From contig NZ_CP063362.1 in the NCBI RefSeq assembly GCF_016807805.1, forward strand, positions 2,221,001-2,285,000: 64,000 nt of DNA. Direction: 5' to 3'. Under the pieces are notes generated by a model. That model saw only the letters and a list, made by a program, of their open reading frames with translations, did no database searches and was not told the DNA's origin. Source of the stretch: Xanthobacter dioxanivorans (GTDB taxonomy: Bacteria > Pseudomonadota > Alphaproteobacteria > Rhizobiales > Xanthobacteraceae). The position numbers were made by a program, and so were the translations under genes. Below are positions 9,385-18,506 of the stretch, in pieces. The number at the start of each line of letters is the position of its first letter. Position 1 is the first letter of the stretch.

Positions 9385-10572
9385 CTACTTTCCGCTCGAA
9401 GGATCGGCGGGCCCCCCGGATAAGGAGGGCGGTGCGTCGGGCCGACGCCAGTCCTGAGGGGCGACCCTGGCGCCGGGCATCACCTTCTGGAAACCGTCCA
9501 CGACGACGCGCTCGCCCGCTTTCAGGCCGGCCTCGATCACCCAGCGGTCGCCGTAGGTGCGGCCGGTGGTGACGCTGCGCAGTTCCAGGGTGTCGTCCGG
9601 CTTGACGACATAGAGCTGCGCCCGGCCGGCCGTGTCGCGCTGCACCGCCTGCTGCGGCACCGCGAGCGCGTCCTTCTGCAGGCCCTGCTCGATCGCCACG
9701 CGGACATAGAGGCCGGGAAGCAGATCCCCGTCGGGGTTGGGGAATTCGCCGCGCAGCGTAATCTGGCCCGTCGTCGCATCCACCATGGCCTCGGAGAAGA
9801 GCAGGCGGCCGGCGAGGGGATAGCGCGTGCCGTCGTCGAGGATCAGGTGGACCTTCGTCTCGTCCGGCCCGGCCTCCTGGAGCCGGCCCTGCTTGAGGGC
9901 ACGCCGAAGCTGGATGAGATCGCTCGCCGACTGGGTGAAGTCGGCGTAGACGGGATCAAGCTGCTGGATCGTTGCCAGGCTGCCGGAGGACTGTCCCACC
10001 AGCGCACCCTCGGTGATGGTGGCCCGCCCGATGCGCCCGGCGATGGGGGCGGTGATCTCGGCATATTTCAGGTTGAGCTGCGCCGCGGCGAGGCCCGCCT
10101 CGGCTGCGGCCACGTCGGCATTGGACTGCGCCAGGGCGGCGACCGCGTTTTCCTGCTGCTGCGCGCTGGCCACGCCGCGCTCGCGCAACTGGTCCTGCCG
10201 GTCGGACTGCTGGCGGGCCTGCAATTGCGTGGCCTTGGCCCGTTGCAGGGTGGCCGCCGCGCTGTCGACCTGTACCTGGAAGGGGGCCGGGTCGATGCGA
10301 TAGAGCACGTCGCCGCGTTTCACCACGCTGCCCTGCTCGAATACCCGCTCCAGGAGGATGCCGGAAACGCGGGGGAGTACCTCGGCAATCCGGGTGGGGG
10401 CGATGCGGCCCGGCAATTCATTGGTGATCGGGATCACCTCCGGCTGCACCGTGACCACCCCGACGGGGCTCGGGGGCATCTGCGGAGGGCTGTCCGCCCA
10501 CGCCGGCCAGCCTGCGGTGGACGCCAGAATCATAAATCCCGTCAACGTCTTGGTGAGCTTCACGATATGCAT
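9385..10572 (-). CDS. RND efflux periplasmic adaptor (membrane fusion protein, AcrA-like)
   Basis: About 395 residues from the ATG at 10572 (MHIVKLTKTLTG). The frame stays open far upstream, into the glutathione peroxidase on the other strand, and that part is not real. A signal peptide ends near GWPAWA; there is no lipobox cysteine, so it is a soluble or N-terminally anchored adaptor. It shows the lipoyl half-motif PRVSGILLERVFEQGSVVKRGDVLYRID, an alpha-helical hairpin (residues about 95-165), the second lipoyl half ITAPIAGRIGR, and a beta-barrel/membrane-proximal end. First gene of the operon, with the operator about 80-100 bases upstream. Confidence 0.93.
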   Translation of the reverse strand: MHIVKLTKTLTGFMILASTAGWPAWADSPPQMPPSPVGVVTVQPEVIPITNELPGRIAPTRIAEVLPRVSGILLERVFEQGSVVKRGDVLYRIDPAPFQVQVDSAAATLQRAKATQLQARQQSDRQDQLRERGVASAQQQENAVAALAQSNADVAAAEAGLAAAQLNLKYAEITAPIAGRIGRATITEGALVGQSSGSLATIQQLDPVYADFTQSASDLIQLRRALKQGRLQEAGPDETKVHLILDDGTRYPLAGRLLFSEAMVDATTGQITLRGEFPNPDGDLLPGLYVRVAIEQGLQKDALAVPQQAVQRDTAGRAQLYVVKPDDTLELRSVTTGRTYGDRWVIEAGLKAGERVVVDGFQKVMPGARVAPQDWRRPDAPPSLSGGPADPSSGK

Positions 10573-10649
10573 CCGTTCATGCCGGAACACGGTGCCAGCC
10601 ATCGCGCGGGGTGGACGAGACAGCCGCGATCTCCATCTTGGGCCGCTTA

Positions 10650-10673
10650 TACATACAATACGTTTTGTATGTA
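10650..10673. promoter_or_regulatory. AcrR/TetR-type operator palindrome
   Basis: A perfect inverted repeat: half-sites TACATACAA and TTGTATGTA separated by six bases, 24 bp in total. Length and half-sites closely resemble the known AcrR operator upstream of acrAB in Escherichia coli. It sits between the divergent adaptor and glutathione peroxidase genes and should bind the AcrR-like repressor at the end of the efflux operon. It could also touch glutathione peroxidase transcription. Confidence 0.8.
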
Positions 10674-10770
10674 AAGAGGTCGACAACCGCGCCGCCGGCC
10701 GCAATGGGCCCGAGGGATGCGGACCCGACAGCAACTTGATACCCTCGCGTCCAACCGACAGGAGCTTCTC

Positions 10771-11315
10771 GTGCCCGCATCCCTCTCTGACATTCCGCTG
10801 ACCCGCATCGACGGCACGCCGGCGCGCCTCGCCGACCACGGGGGCAAGGTCCTCCTCATCGTCAATGTCGCCTCGAAATGCGGCCTCACGCCCCAGTATG
10901 AGGGCCTGCAGAAGCTCTATGCGCAGAAGCAGGCGCAGGGGCTCGAGATCCTCGGGTTTCCGGCCAATAATTTCGGCGCTCAGGAGCCGGGAACGGAGGC
11001 GGAGATCTCGACCTTCTGCAGCACCAATTACGGAGTCACGTTCCCCTTGTTCCAGAAGATTTCGGTGGCCGGCGAAGATCGCCATCCCCTTTACGATGCC
11101 CTGGTCGCGGCCTGCCCCCACGCCGAGGGGGCCGAGACGATGCGGGCGCGCCTCTCCGGCTATGGAGTCAAGCCGGCCTCCGACACGGACGTGCTGTGGA
11201 ATTTCGAGAAGTTCGTCATCGGCCGCGACGGCAAGGTCATCGCCCGCTTTTCCCCGATGTCACCGCCGACGATCCGCGTTTGATCAAGGTGCTGGACGAT
11301 GCGCTGGCGGATTGA
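10771..11315 (+). CDS. Glutathione peroxidase family thiol peroxidase (C-terminally frameshifted)
   Basis: About 181 residues once repaired. It starts at a GTG with an AGGAG box 10 bases upstream; the frame opens earlier at 10717 without a good start. Key blocks: NVASKCGLTPQYEGL with the peroxidatic Cys (not Sec), LGFPANNFGAQEPG with the catalytic Gln/Asn neighbourhood, and WNFEKFVIGRDGKVIARF with the Trp-Asn pair. At the C4 run 11252-11255 the frame slips and stops at 11283. One added base restores DVTADDPRLIKVLDDALAD ending at 11315, the expected tail. It reduces hydroperoxides in the cytosol, probably with thioredoxin. It is divergent from the efflux operon across the operator. Confidence 0.88.
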
Positions 11316-11329
11316 GCTCCGCCGTCCCG

Positions 11330-11695
11330 TAAGCTTCGCTCCGACTTGAGGTGGGCCCCGCATTGGGGTCGGTGGCAGCTGGAGAATTCCGGGGCCATGG
11401 ATGATGCCGGCGGACGTGCTGGCGCGCCGTTCATGAGCGCGATCGGGGGCATGCTGCCGATCGCGCGGTGCGCGCGAACCCCGTGGCGGGACCTGCGCCA
11501 AGCCTCATGAACCAGTGGGCGTTCGGACACTCCGTCGGAGCCCTGGTCCACCCGGATGCCCTGCGAATGCCCGTTGCTCCGGTGGATGGGCTCGAGCGTC
11601 GCGCCGAACGAGTGCACGTCAGGATTGGCTTGCATGCTCAAGAGGCCTGCGCAACTATCGCGTGCAGGCATCGCAGCTTGGCATTGGGGCATCAG
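11330..11695 (-). pseudogene. IS3-family transposase OrfB, decayed 3' remnant
   Basis: Minus-strand pieces in two frames show the end of an IS3/IS407-type integrase-core transposase. They are GIRVDQGSD (the DxG block), TECPNAHWFMRL (the family's ECLNAHWF motif, one frame off), then RAHRAIGSMPPIALMNGAP and SSCHRPQCGAHLKSERS (the RPHSAIG...PPIALMNG tail). Internal deletions and frame changes make it non-functional. This explains the otherwise empty stretch after the glutathione peroxidase gene and argues against the upstream extension of the following protease frame. Confidence 0.6.
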
Positions 11696-14600
11696 GTGGC
11701 AAGTGATCGACATATTGCTCCACCGGCGCCTGCCGCCTTGCTCCTCAAGCTGCGCGGCAACGCGGACGCCGGCATGTCAGTCGCGGCGCGGCGGCTCATC
11801 GAGGGCGGGGAGGTGCTTCTCGAAATCGCCGCGGGGGATGGACTCATGGGGTTGGCCGAGGCCCCGCCGGCGCAATGGGTGCGGGTCAGCGCGGCAGACG
11901 ATCCCTGGGAGCAGGCGCATGCCATGATGGGTTCGGGCTTCGCGGCGGGCGGCGGAGACGTTCTCGCGGCGGAGCCGGATTTCGAGCAGCAATGGCCGAG
12001 CATCGCCGGAAATGCGCAATGCGTTGCGGAACCACAGGACGGCTCGGGCGGCAAGACGGTGGGACCGCACGACCGGTGGCATCTGGACGCCGAGTTCAGC
12101 GGCCTTGGTCTGGCGCGCGGCAAGGTCAGCGCGGCGGCGCTGCGCCAGGTGCTCATCGCCCATGTGGATACCGGCTACGACCCGGGCCACCGCTTCAAGC
12201 CCAAATATCTCGACGCCGCGGAGCACAGCTTCGTGTCCGGCGACCCAGATCCCGACAGTGCCACGGATCTCGCTCCCCCGAGCTCCCTGACCAATTACGG
12301 TCACGGCACCGGCACCATCGGCATTCTGGCGGGGCCCACCATTGGCGGCGCGCCGGGGGCGCGCGTCCTGCCCATCCGCATCGCGGACTCCGTCGTGCGG
12401 TTCCGGACCGGCACCATGGCGCAGGGCTTCGACTATGCGCTGGCCCGGGGCGCCCAGGTGCTGACGCTGAGCATGGGCGGCCTCGCCTCGGCCATCCTCG
12501 CCGATGCGGTCAACAAATGCTACGCGGGCGGCCTCGTGATGGTGGCGGCCGCGGGCAACAATTTCAATGGCTTCCCGGTGCGTTCCATCGTCTATCCCGC
12601 CCGCATGCGCCGCGTCGTCGCCGCCTGCGGCGTGATGGCGAACTTCAAGTCCTATTCGGGCCTCGAGCCCGGCACCATGGAGGGATGCTACGGGCCGGCG
12701 AGCAAGATGCTCACCGCCTTGTCCGGCTTCACGCCGAACATTCCCTGGCCGGAGATCGGCTGTCCGAACGTGATCGACGAGGACGGTCAAGGCACGTCCT
12801 CGGCCACACCGCAGATCGCCGCCGCGGCGGCGTTGTGGCTGGCCCATCATGCGCAGGCCCTGAGCCGGTTGCCCGAGCCCTGGATGCGCGGGGAGGCGAC
12901 GCGCCGGGCCCTGTTCGCCAGCGCTGCCTTCGGCGGCCGGACCAGGCCGGATAGCAAGCTCGGCTGGGGCGCGCTGCAGGCCGAGGCCCTGCTGCAGCAG
13001 GCTCCTCTTCCGGCGGGGGCGCTGACGCCGGAGGCGCCGGCCAGCGCCGGCTTTGCCTGGCTGAAGCTGCTCACGGGCGAGGGGCTCGGCTTCACCCTTG
13101 CCAACGCTGCCGCAGCCGACCGGCTGCTGGGGCTGGAACTCATGCAGCTTGCCCAGCGCGATCCGGCGGTGGCGGCCGCCATGGACGATCCTGATGTCGA
13201 CCAGGTGACCGCGCCCAAGCGCCGGCGCTTCCTCGAGGCGGCGGAAGCTTCCCCCCTTGCGTCGCGGCCTTTGAAGGCCGCCATCGCAGCCAACCTTTCC
13301 GGCCGCGGCCAGCGCATCCCGCCGCCGCGCGCCCTCGCGCCCTCCACGGCGCAGGAGGCCACGCCGAATCCGGTCAAGCCGCCGGCCCGCCGCCGCCTGC
13401 GGATCTTCGCGCTGGACCCGAGCCTCGGTGGTTCGCTCAATTCCTACGAAGACCAGATCGCGACCGTGGACGTGCGTAATGAACCGAACCTCGCCCCCGG
13501 GCCGGTCGGCGAATATCTGGAAGTGGTGGACATCGATCCGGCCTCAAATCGCGCCTATCCGCCGGTGGACCTCAACAATCCCAACCTGCTCCTCCAGGAC
13601 GGCGCGCCGCCCTCGGAAGGCAGCCCCGCTTTCCACCAGCAGATGGTCTATGCGGTGGCGATGCGCACCATCGAGCATTTCGAGGCGGCGCTCGGCCGCA
13701 AGGCCCTGTGGGCACCGCGCTGGACGGGGCGGACGGGTGCGCGCAACACATTCGTGAGGCGGCTGCGCGTCTATCCGCACGCGCTGAGGCAGGACAATGC
13801 CTATTACAGCCCCGCGCACACCGCTCTGCTGTTCGGCTATTTCCCCGCGAACTCGCACGTATCGGATCTGACGCCGCCGGGCACCATGGTGTTCAGCTGC
13901 CTGTCGGCCGACATCGTCGCCCACGAAACCACCCATGCCCTGCTCGACGGCCAGGCGCGCAGCCTGCGCGAGGCTTCCAACCCGGATGTGCGGGCCTTTC
14001 ACGAGGCGTTCGCGGACATCGTCGCCCTGTTCCAGCAGTTCACCTACCGCGATCTGGTGAAGCGGGAGATCGCCCGTGCCCGGGGGGACCTGTCGGCGGC
14101 GCGCTTCCTGGGTGGCCTGGCCCGCCAGTTCGGGGAGGGGACCGGACGCTCCGGCCCGCTGCGGCGCTACACGCAGCCGGATGTGGAACTCAGCTACGAG
14201 ACCACGCTCACGCCCCATGAGCGCGGCTCCCTGCTGGTGTCGGCGGTCTACCGGGCCTTCCTCGCCATCGTGGAGCGCCGCACGGCCGATCTCATCCGGC
14301 TGGCGACCGGAGGAAGCGGGAGGCTGCCGGACGGCGCCATCCACCCCGACCTCGGCGCCCGCCTCGCCGAGGAGACCTGCAAGGCGGCGCAGCATGTGCT
14401 GCGCATGTGCATCCGCGCCATCGACTATTGCCCGCCGGTCGACATCACCTTCGGCGAATACCTGCAGGCGCTCATCACTGCGGACATGGAGGAAGTACCC
14501 GAGGACACCCACGGCTACCGCGTGGCCTTCCTCGAAGCCTTCCGCACCTTCCAGATCCTGCCCCGCAACCTGCGCACGGTGTCGGTGGAGACCTTGCGCT

Positions 14601-15211
14601 GGCATTCCTGGGAGGGCCCATCGCCGGCATGGCTGGAGCCGGCGATTGCGGCGCTCGATCTCGATCTCACCGCCCACCTGAGCCGCGAGGAGATCTTCGA
14701 CACCAGCGAGGCGAACCGCCAGAAGCTGCGGGAGGCGCTTCTGGAGGGGCTGACCACGCCAGAAGCCTATGCGGAACTCGGCCTTCAGCAGGGGCTGGCC
14801 TATTTCAGCGCGCTCGACGCGAAGGGCTACCAGAGCGGCACCACCTTCATGGTGGACAATGTACGCGTCGCCAAGCGCGTGCGCGAGGATGGCGAGCTGG
14901 TGGCCCAGCTCATGGTGGTTGTCCGGCAGCGGCGGCCGGAGACGCTGATGGAGGCGGCCTCGGCGCGAGCGGGGAAGGACTTCTGGTTCCTCGGCGGCGC
15001 AACGCTGATCATCGACCTATTGGGCGAAGGCGCCCCGCGCATCCGCTATGTGATCCTCAAGGCCATCACCAGCCCCACCCGCCTCGCCCGCGAGCGTGCC
15101 TACCGGCGGGGCGAGGGTGATGGCGCGTTGCGCGCCATGTATTTCGGCAAGGACGACTTCGCCGCGAGCGAGCCTTTCGCCATCCTGCATGCATCGAGGA
15201 ACGGGTCATGA
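11696..15211 (+). CDS. Dual-protease protein: S8 subtilisin-like domain plus thermolysin-like (HExxH) domain
   Basis: About 1171 residues from a proposed GTG at 11696; the frame opens at 11468, but that part overlaps an IS3 remnant. An N-terminal region of 140 residues is followed by a subtilisin (S8) domain with an apparent full triad: Asp158 (HVDTGYD), His203 (GHGTGTIG) and Ser368 (GTSSATP), with oxyanion Asn288 (AGNNFNG). After a Pro/Arg-rich linker near residue 560, a second domain carries HETTH at 743-747 and EAFAD at 770-774, the zinc site of thermolysin-like gluzincins. There is no signal peptide, so a cytosolic role is likely. The stop overlaps the start of the MBL-fold gene (ATGA), so the two are translationally coupled. 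The fusion of two catalytic peptidase classes is unusual; the function is unknown. Confidence 0.78.
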   Translation: MASDRHIAPPAPAALLLKLRGNADAGMSVAARRLIEGGEVLLEIAAGDGLMGLAEAPPAQWVRVSAADDPWEQAHAMMGSGFAAGGGDVLAAEPDFEQQWPSIAGNAQCVAEPQDGSGGKTVGPHDRWHLDAEFSGLGLARGKVSAAALRQVLIAHVDTGYDPGHRFKPKYLDAAEHSFVSGDPDPDSATDLAPPSSLTNYGHGTGTIGILAGPTIGGAPGARVLPIRIADSVVRFRTGTMAQGFDYALARGAQVLTLSMGGLASAILADAVNKCYAGGLVMVAAAGNNFNGFPVRSIVYPARMRRVVAACGVMANFKSYSGLEPGTMEGCYGPASKMLTALSGFTPNIPWPEIGCPNVIDEDGQGTSSATPQIAAAAALWLAHHAQALSRLPEPWMRGEATRRALFASAAFGGRTRPDSKLGWGALQAEALLQQAPLPAGALTPEAPASAGFAWLKLLTGEGLGFTLANAAAADRLLGLELMQLAQRDPAVAAAMDDPDVDQVTAPKRRRFLEAAEASPLASRPLKAAIAANLSGRGQRIPPPRALAPSTAQEATPNPVKPPARRRLRIFALDPSLGGSLNSYEDQIATVDVRNEPNLAPGPVGEYLEVVDIDPASNRAYPPVDLNNPNLLLQDGAPPSEGSPAFHQQMVYAVAMRTIEHFEAALGRKALWAPRWTGRTGARNTFVRRLRVYPHALRQDNAYYSPAHTALLFGYFPANSHVSDLTPPGTMVFSCLSADIVAHETTHALLDGQARSLREASNPDVRAFHEAFADIVALFQQFTYRDLVKREIARARGDLSAARFLGGLARQFGEGTGRSGPLRRYTQPDVELSYETTLTPHERGSLLVSAVYRAFLAIVERRTADLIRLATGGSGRLPDGAIHPDLGARLAEETCKAAQHVLRMCIRAIDYCPPVDITFGEYLQALITADMEEVPEDTHGYRVAFLEAFRTFQILPRNLRTVSVETLRWHSWEGPSPAWLEPAIAALDLDLTAHLSREEIFDTSEANRQKLREALLEGLTTPEAYAELGLQQGLAYFSALDAKGYQSGTTFMVDNVRVAKRVREDGELVAQLMVVVRQRRPETLMEAASARAGKDFWFLGGATLIIDLLGEGAPRIRYVILKAITSPTRLARERAYRRGEGDGALRAMYFGKDDFAASEPFAILHASRNGS

Positions 15212-16620
15212 CCGGGGTGAGCGTGGACATCCGTTGCTATTGCCATGGGCTGGGCGATTGCATGCTGCTGTCCCTGCCCAGGGCCGATGGATCCGCCTTC
15301 TGGATGCTCATCGATTGCGGCATCCACAGCGCCGCGCGCGGCGGCGCCGACAAGATCCGCGAGATCGTCGCCGACATTGCCGAGCGGACAGGCGGGCATA
15401 TCGACGTCATCGTCGGCACGCACGAGCACTGGGACCACCTCTCCGGCTTCATCCAGGCGGCGGAGGCGTTCGCCAGCCTCACGGTCGGCGAGGTATGGTT
15501 CAGCTGGGCGGAGAATTCCGCGGATCCGGATGCGCGCAAGCTGGACAAATACAAGGCCGATGCCGCATCCGCGCTGGCCGCCGCCTCGTTCCGGATGGCC
15601 GGCGTGGAGGAACTTGAGGAAACGGCGAAAGGCATCGACGCGCTGCTCGGCTTCGTCTTCGGCGCCAAGGGCGAGAAGGTGCGTGATGCACGCGAGCGGC
15701 TGCGCCGCCTCGCGCCGGTCGTGCGCCACCTGGAGCCGGGCACCCTCGCGCCGCTCGACAGCGTGCCGGCGGTGCGTGTCTATGTGCTCGGTCCGCCGCG
15801 GGACCCCCGGCTGCTGGGCATCGAGGACATCCTGTCGGAAACCTACGCCCTCGGCGGACGATCGGCTTCCGCGGCGCCGCTGGCCAATGCCTTCGACCTC
15901 AATGCGGCGACCCTGCGCATCGACGACGACCCCTCCGCCCCCTTCGATGGCACCATGGGCCTGCCCCTCGCCGACCTGGCGCGCGGAAAATGGCCCGAGG
16001 ACGCGGCGACGGCGGCTTTCTTCTGGAGCCATTACTTCGGGCCGGAGGCGACGGGCGCAGCCGAGCGGGACCAGGCCTGGCGCCGCATCGACACGGACTG
16101 GCTCGTGAGTTCCGTGGACCTCGCGCTTCAGCTCGACGCCCGCACCAACAACACCAGCCTCGTGCTGGCCCTCGAAATCGTCGAAACCGGGCGCGTGCTG
16201 CTGTTCGCCGCCGATGCGCAGGTGGGCAATTGGCTGAGCTGGTCGCAAGTGACCTTCCCGGCAACGAGCGGGCGGCCCGCGCAAACCGCCGACGACCTGC
16301 TGCGGCGCACCGTGTTCTACAAAGTGGGCCACCATGGCAGCCGCAACGCGACGCGCGCGGCGGCATTGGAAATGATGGACCATTCAGCCTTGGTCGCCTT
16401 CAGCCCGACGGACGAGTCCCTCGCCGGCAAGGTGGGCTGGAAGGACTTTCCGGCGCCGAAAACCTCAGCCCGGCTGCGCGAGATCACATCGGGCCGCTTC
16501 ATCCAGTCCGACGCGGACTGGATCCATGATGCGAGCCTTTCCGTGCCCATCACGCTCGGCGGGGCATTGCGCGCGATCCGGGTCCAGCATGGAAAATATG
16601 TCGATCTGACCTTGGGGTGA
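15208..16620 (+). CDS. Metallo-beta-lactamase-fold hydrolase (ComEC-like MBL domain)
   Basis: 470 residues. The zinc motif THEHWDH at residues 71-77 supplies the first four ligands. A later ADAQVG near residue 335 gives the bridging Asp position, and HHGSRNAT at 375-382 matches the ComEC/Rec2-type C-terminal His. No signal peptide or membrane segment, so a soluble hydrolase of the ComEC-MBL group rather than a DNA channel. An insertion of about 130 residues (residues 180-310) separates the motifs. Its ATG overlaps the stop of the dual-protease gene, so both act together. Substrate unknown; nucleic acid or a phosphoester is likely for this subfamily (inference). Confidence 0.85.
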   Translation: MTGVSVDIRCYCHGLGDCMLLSLPRADGSAFWMLIDCGIHSAARGGADKIREIVADIAERTGGHIDVIVGTHEHWDHLSGFIQAAEAFASLTVGEVWFSWAENSADPDARKLDKYKADAASALAAASFRMAGVEELEETAKGIDALLGFVFGAKGEKVRDARERLRRLAPVVRHLEPGTLAPLDSVPAVRVYVLGPPRDPRLLGIEDILSETYALGGRSASAAPLANAFDLNAATLRIDDDPSAPFDGTMGLPLADLARGKWPEDAATAAFFWSHYFGPEATGAAERDQAWRRIDTDWLVSSVDLALQLDARTNNTSLVLALEIVETGRVLLFAADAQVGNWLSWSQVTFPATSGRPAQTADDLLRRTVFYKVGHHGSRNATRAAALEMMDHSALVAFSPTDESLAGKVGWKDFPAPKTSARLREITSGRFIQSDADWIHDASLSVPITLGGALRAIRVQHGKYVDLTLG

Positions 16621-16733
16621 CCTGCGCGGTCGATGAACCTCGGCCGAGGCTGCCTGCGCCCACCGGGGCCGGAGGCCCGGGGTGGAAGGCGAAAGCCTAC
16701 GATCGGAGAAGGCGGCCAGGGGCAACCTCACCG

Positions 16734-18368
16734 TCACCCGACCAATCTGCTGTCCAGAAGGTCGCCCGACCGCTTGAGGATGGGACTGGCGATGGATGCG
16801 ATATGCGCGTTGATGCGCTTCAGGTCGCGCAGCAGGTCGAGATGCAGGGCGCTCGTCTGCATGCTTTCGGGCTGCTTTTCGCGCAGGCGCGCGAAGTGGC
16901 TTTCCATCGACCGCTCCTCCATGCGCCGCACGTCGACCTTCAGCTCGAACAGGCGGCGGGCGAGACTGGGTTCGCGCGACAGAAAAAGGCTCTGCGCCAA
17001 TTGCAGGTTCTCGATGGTGCTGACGTAGAAGGCGCTGATCTCGGCGAGCCCGGCCGGCGAGAAGCTGAGCTGATACTTGATTTTCTTTTCGGCGAGTTCG
17101 CGCACACTCTTTTCCAGAATGTCACCGATATGTTCGAGATTGATCGCGTAGGCCATGATTTCGGATGATCGGCGCGTCTGCTCATCGCTCAGGGGGCGTC
17201 GATCCAGTTCGGCCAGGAAGAGCTTGACGGCAGATTGCAGCTTGTCGACCTCGTCTTCGAGGCTGGACAGGCGGGCGCAGCGCTGAATGTCGTCGGTCCG
17301 CAAGGCTTCGAGGCTGCAATCCAGCATGGAGATGATCCGGTCGCCGATGCGCAGGGTCTCCCGGGCGGCGCAGGCAAGCGCGACACCGGGCGTGTCCAGC
17401 GTCGAAGCATCAAGATAGCGCGGCCCGTCCTCCTTCACAGGAGGCTCCGGAAGGAGCCGGCCCATGGCGGAGGCCAGAGGCCCGATGAGCGGCAGAAATA
17501 TCCCTGCCAGCAGCAGGTTGAACAGGATGTGGGCGTCGACGGCGAGCGCCGCCGCGCCAACTCCGACGGCAAGCAGCCCCTGAGCGACGTGATCGGCGAA
17601 GGGAAGCACGGCACAGCAGCCGATCGCCCGCACGCCCAGATTGCCGAGCGGAACCCTTCTCGACAGTGGCCCGTCCCCCAGCGTCGCAATCACCGGGCCG
17701 ACCGCCCCGCCGAGATTGGCGCCGAGCACGATCGCGATCGAGGGCGCGGGCGCCAGCACGCCGCCAAGGTTCAGCGATGCCACCAGCAGGACGATCGCGA
17801 GGCTGGAGGACGTAAGCGCCGCCAGCCCGGCGCCGGTGAGCATCATCAGCAGGGGGGCGTCGGCCAGCGTTGTCAGAAGCATCTGAAAAGCCGGAGAACC
17901 ACGCATCGGCGCGGTGGCCTGGGCCAGCATGTGCAGCGCGAGCAGCACAAGGCCGAGCCCGAGGATGGCGCGGCCGGTCGCGACCGCTCGCGTGCTGCGG
18001 CCGACGGTGAACACGACGAAGCCGGTCATCACCGTGGCAGGTGCCAGCCATGGCGCGCCGAGCACGAAGAGCCACGCCGCCAGCCCCGTGCCCACGTTGG
18101 CGCCGAGCATGACGGCCTGGGCCATGGCGATGCTGATCAGCATGCGTTCGGCAAACGACGCCGTCATCAGGGCCGTCGTCGTGCTGCTTTGCAGGGCGAT
18201 GGTCGTGATCAGGCCCACACCGAAGGCGATGCCGCGATTGCGCGTGCCGGCTGCGATCCAATGCTTGAGCCTCGGGCCGAAGGCATCGCTCACGCCCCTG
18301 CGCACCGTGCGCAGGCCCCAGAGAAGAAGGCAGACGGCGCCGGCAAGATCAATGACAAGACTGTTCAC
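16734..18368 (-). CDS. Na/Pi cotransporter family protein with PhoU-like domain
   Basis: 544 residues. The N-terminal two-thirds contain paired repeats of hydrophobic helices with the NptA/SLC34 signature QSSTTTALM in the first repeat and SSSLAIVLL in the second, which line the sodium/phosphate path. From about residue 335 a soluble helical PhoU-like domain follows (MLDCSLEAL... LEDEVDKLQ... AINLEHIGDILEKSVREL). Bacterial members move inorganic phosphate with Na+, and the PhoU part is thought to regulate flux. It lies beside a metallophosphoesterase and an organophosphorus ABC importer on the same strand, which supports a phosphorus role. Energy coupling is assumed from the family. Confidence 0.9.
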   Translation of the reverse strand: MNSLVIDLAGAVCLLLWGLRTVRRGVSDAFGPRLKHWIAAGTRNRGIAFGVGLITTIALQSSTTTALMTASFAERMLISIAMAQAVMLGANVGTGLAAWLFVLGAPWLAPATVMTGFVVFTVGRSTRAVATGRAILGLGLVLLALHMLAQATAPMRGSPAFQMLLTTLADAPLLMMLTGAGLAALTSSSLAIVLLVASLNLGGVLAPAPSIAIVLGANLGGAVGPVIATLGDGPLSRRVPLGNLGVRAIGCCAVLPFADHVAQGLLAVGVGAAALAVDAHILFNLLLAGIFLPLIGPLASAMGRLLPEPPVKEDGPRYLDASTLDTPGVALACAARETLRIGDRIISMLDCSLEALRTDDIQRCARLSSLEDEVDKLQSAVKLFLAELDRRPLSDEQTRRSSEIMAYAINLEHIGDILEKSVRELAEKKIKYQLSFSPAGLAEISAFYVSTIENLQLAQSLFLSREPSLARRLFELKVDVRRMEERSMESHFARLREKQPESMQTSALHLDLLRDLKRINAHIASIASPILKRSGDLLDSRLVG

Positions 18369-18506
18369 GTTATCCTGCCTCGACGGTTACAGTGCTTCAC
18401 TCACCGTGAGTTTCTCTTTGCGCGGATGGCACGCAGGCGCGCGGAGAATGGGGGTATGTGCGGCGCGCCGTTGCGGGCGGCGGATACGCCCTGGCACCTC
18501 GTCGTT

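Noticed and set aside
7804..9423. 539-codon plus-strand frame rich in His, Asp and Gly
   Set aside because: Antisense of the RND pump gene; the composition is an artefact of reverse-complemented codons.
9385..11121. 578-codon version of the efflux adaptor
   Set aside because: The upstream 180 codons run antisense through the glutathione peroxidase gene; the signal-peptide start at 10572 fits the family.
11468..11695. N-terminal extension of the dual protease
   Set aside because: This stretch is an IS3 OrfB remnant on the other strand, so the extra 76 codons are unlikely to be protein.
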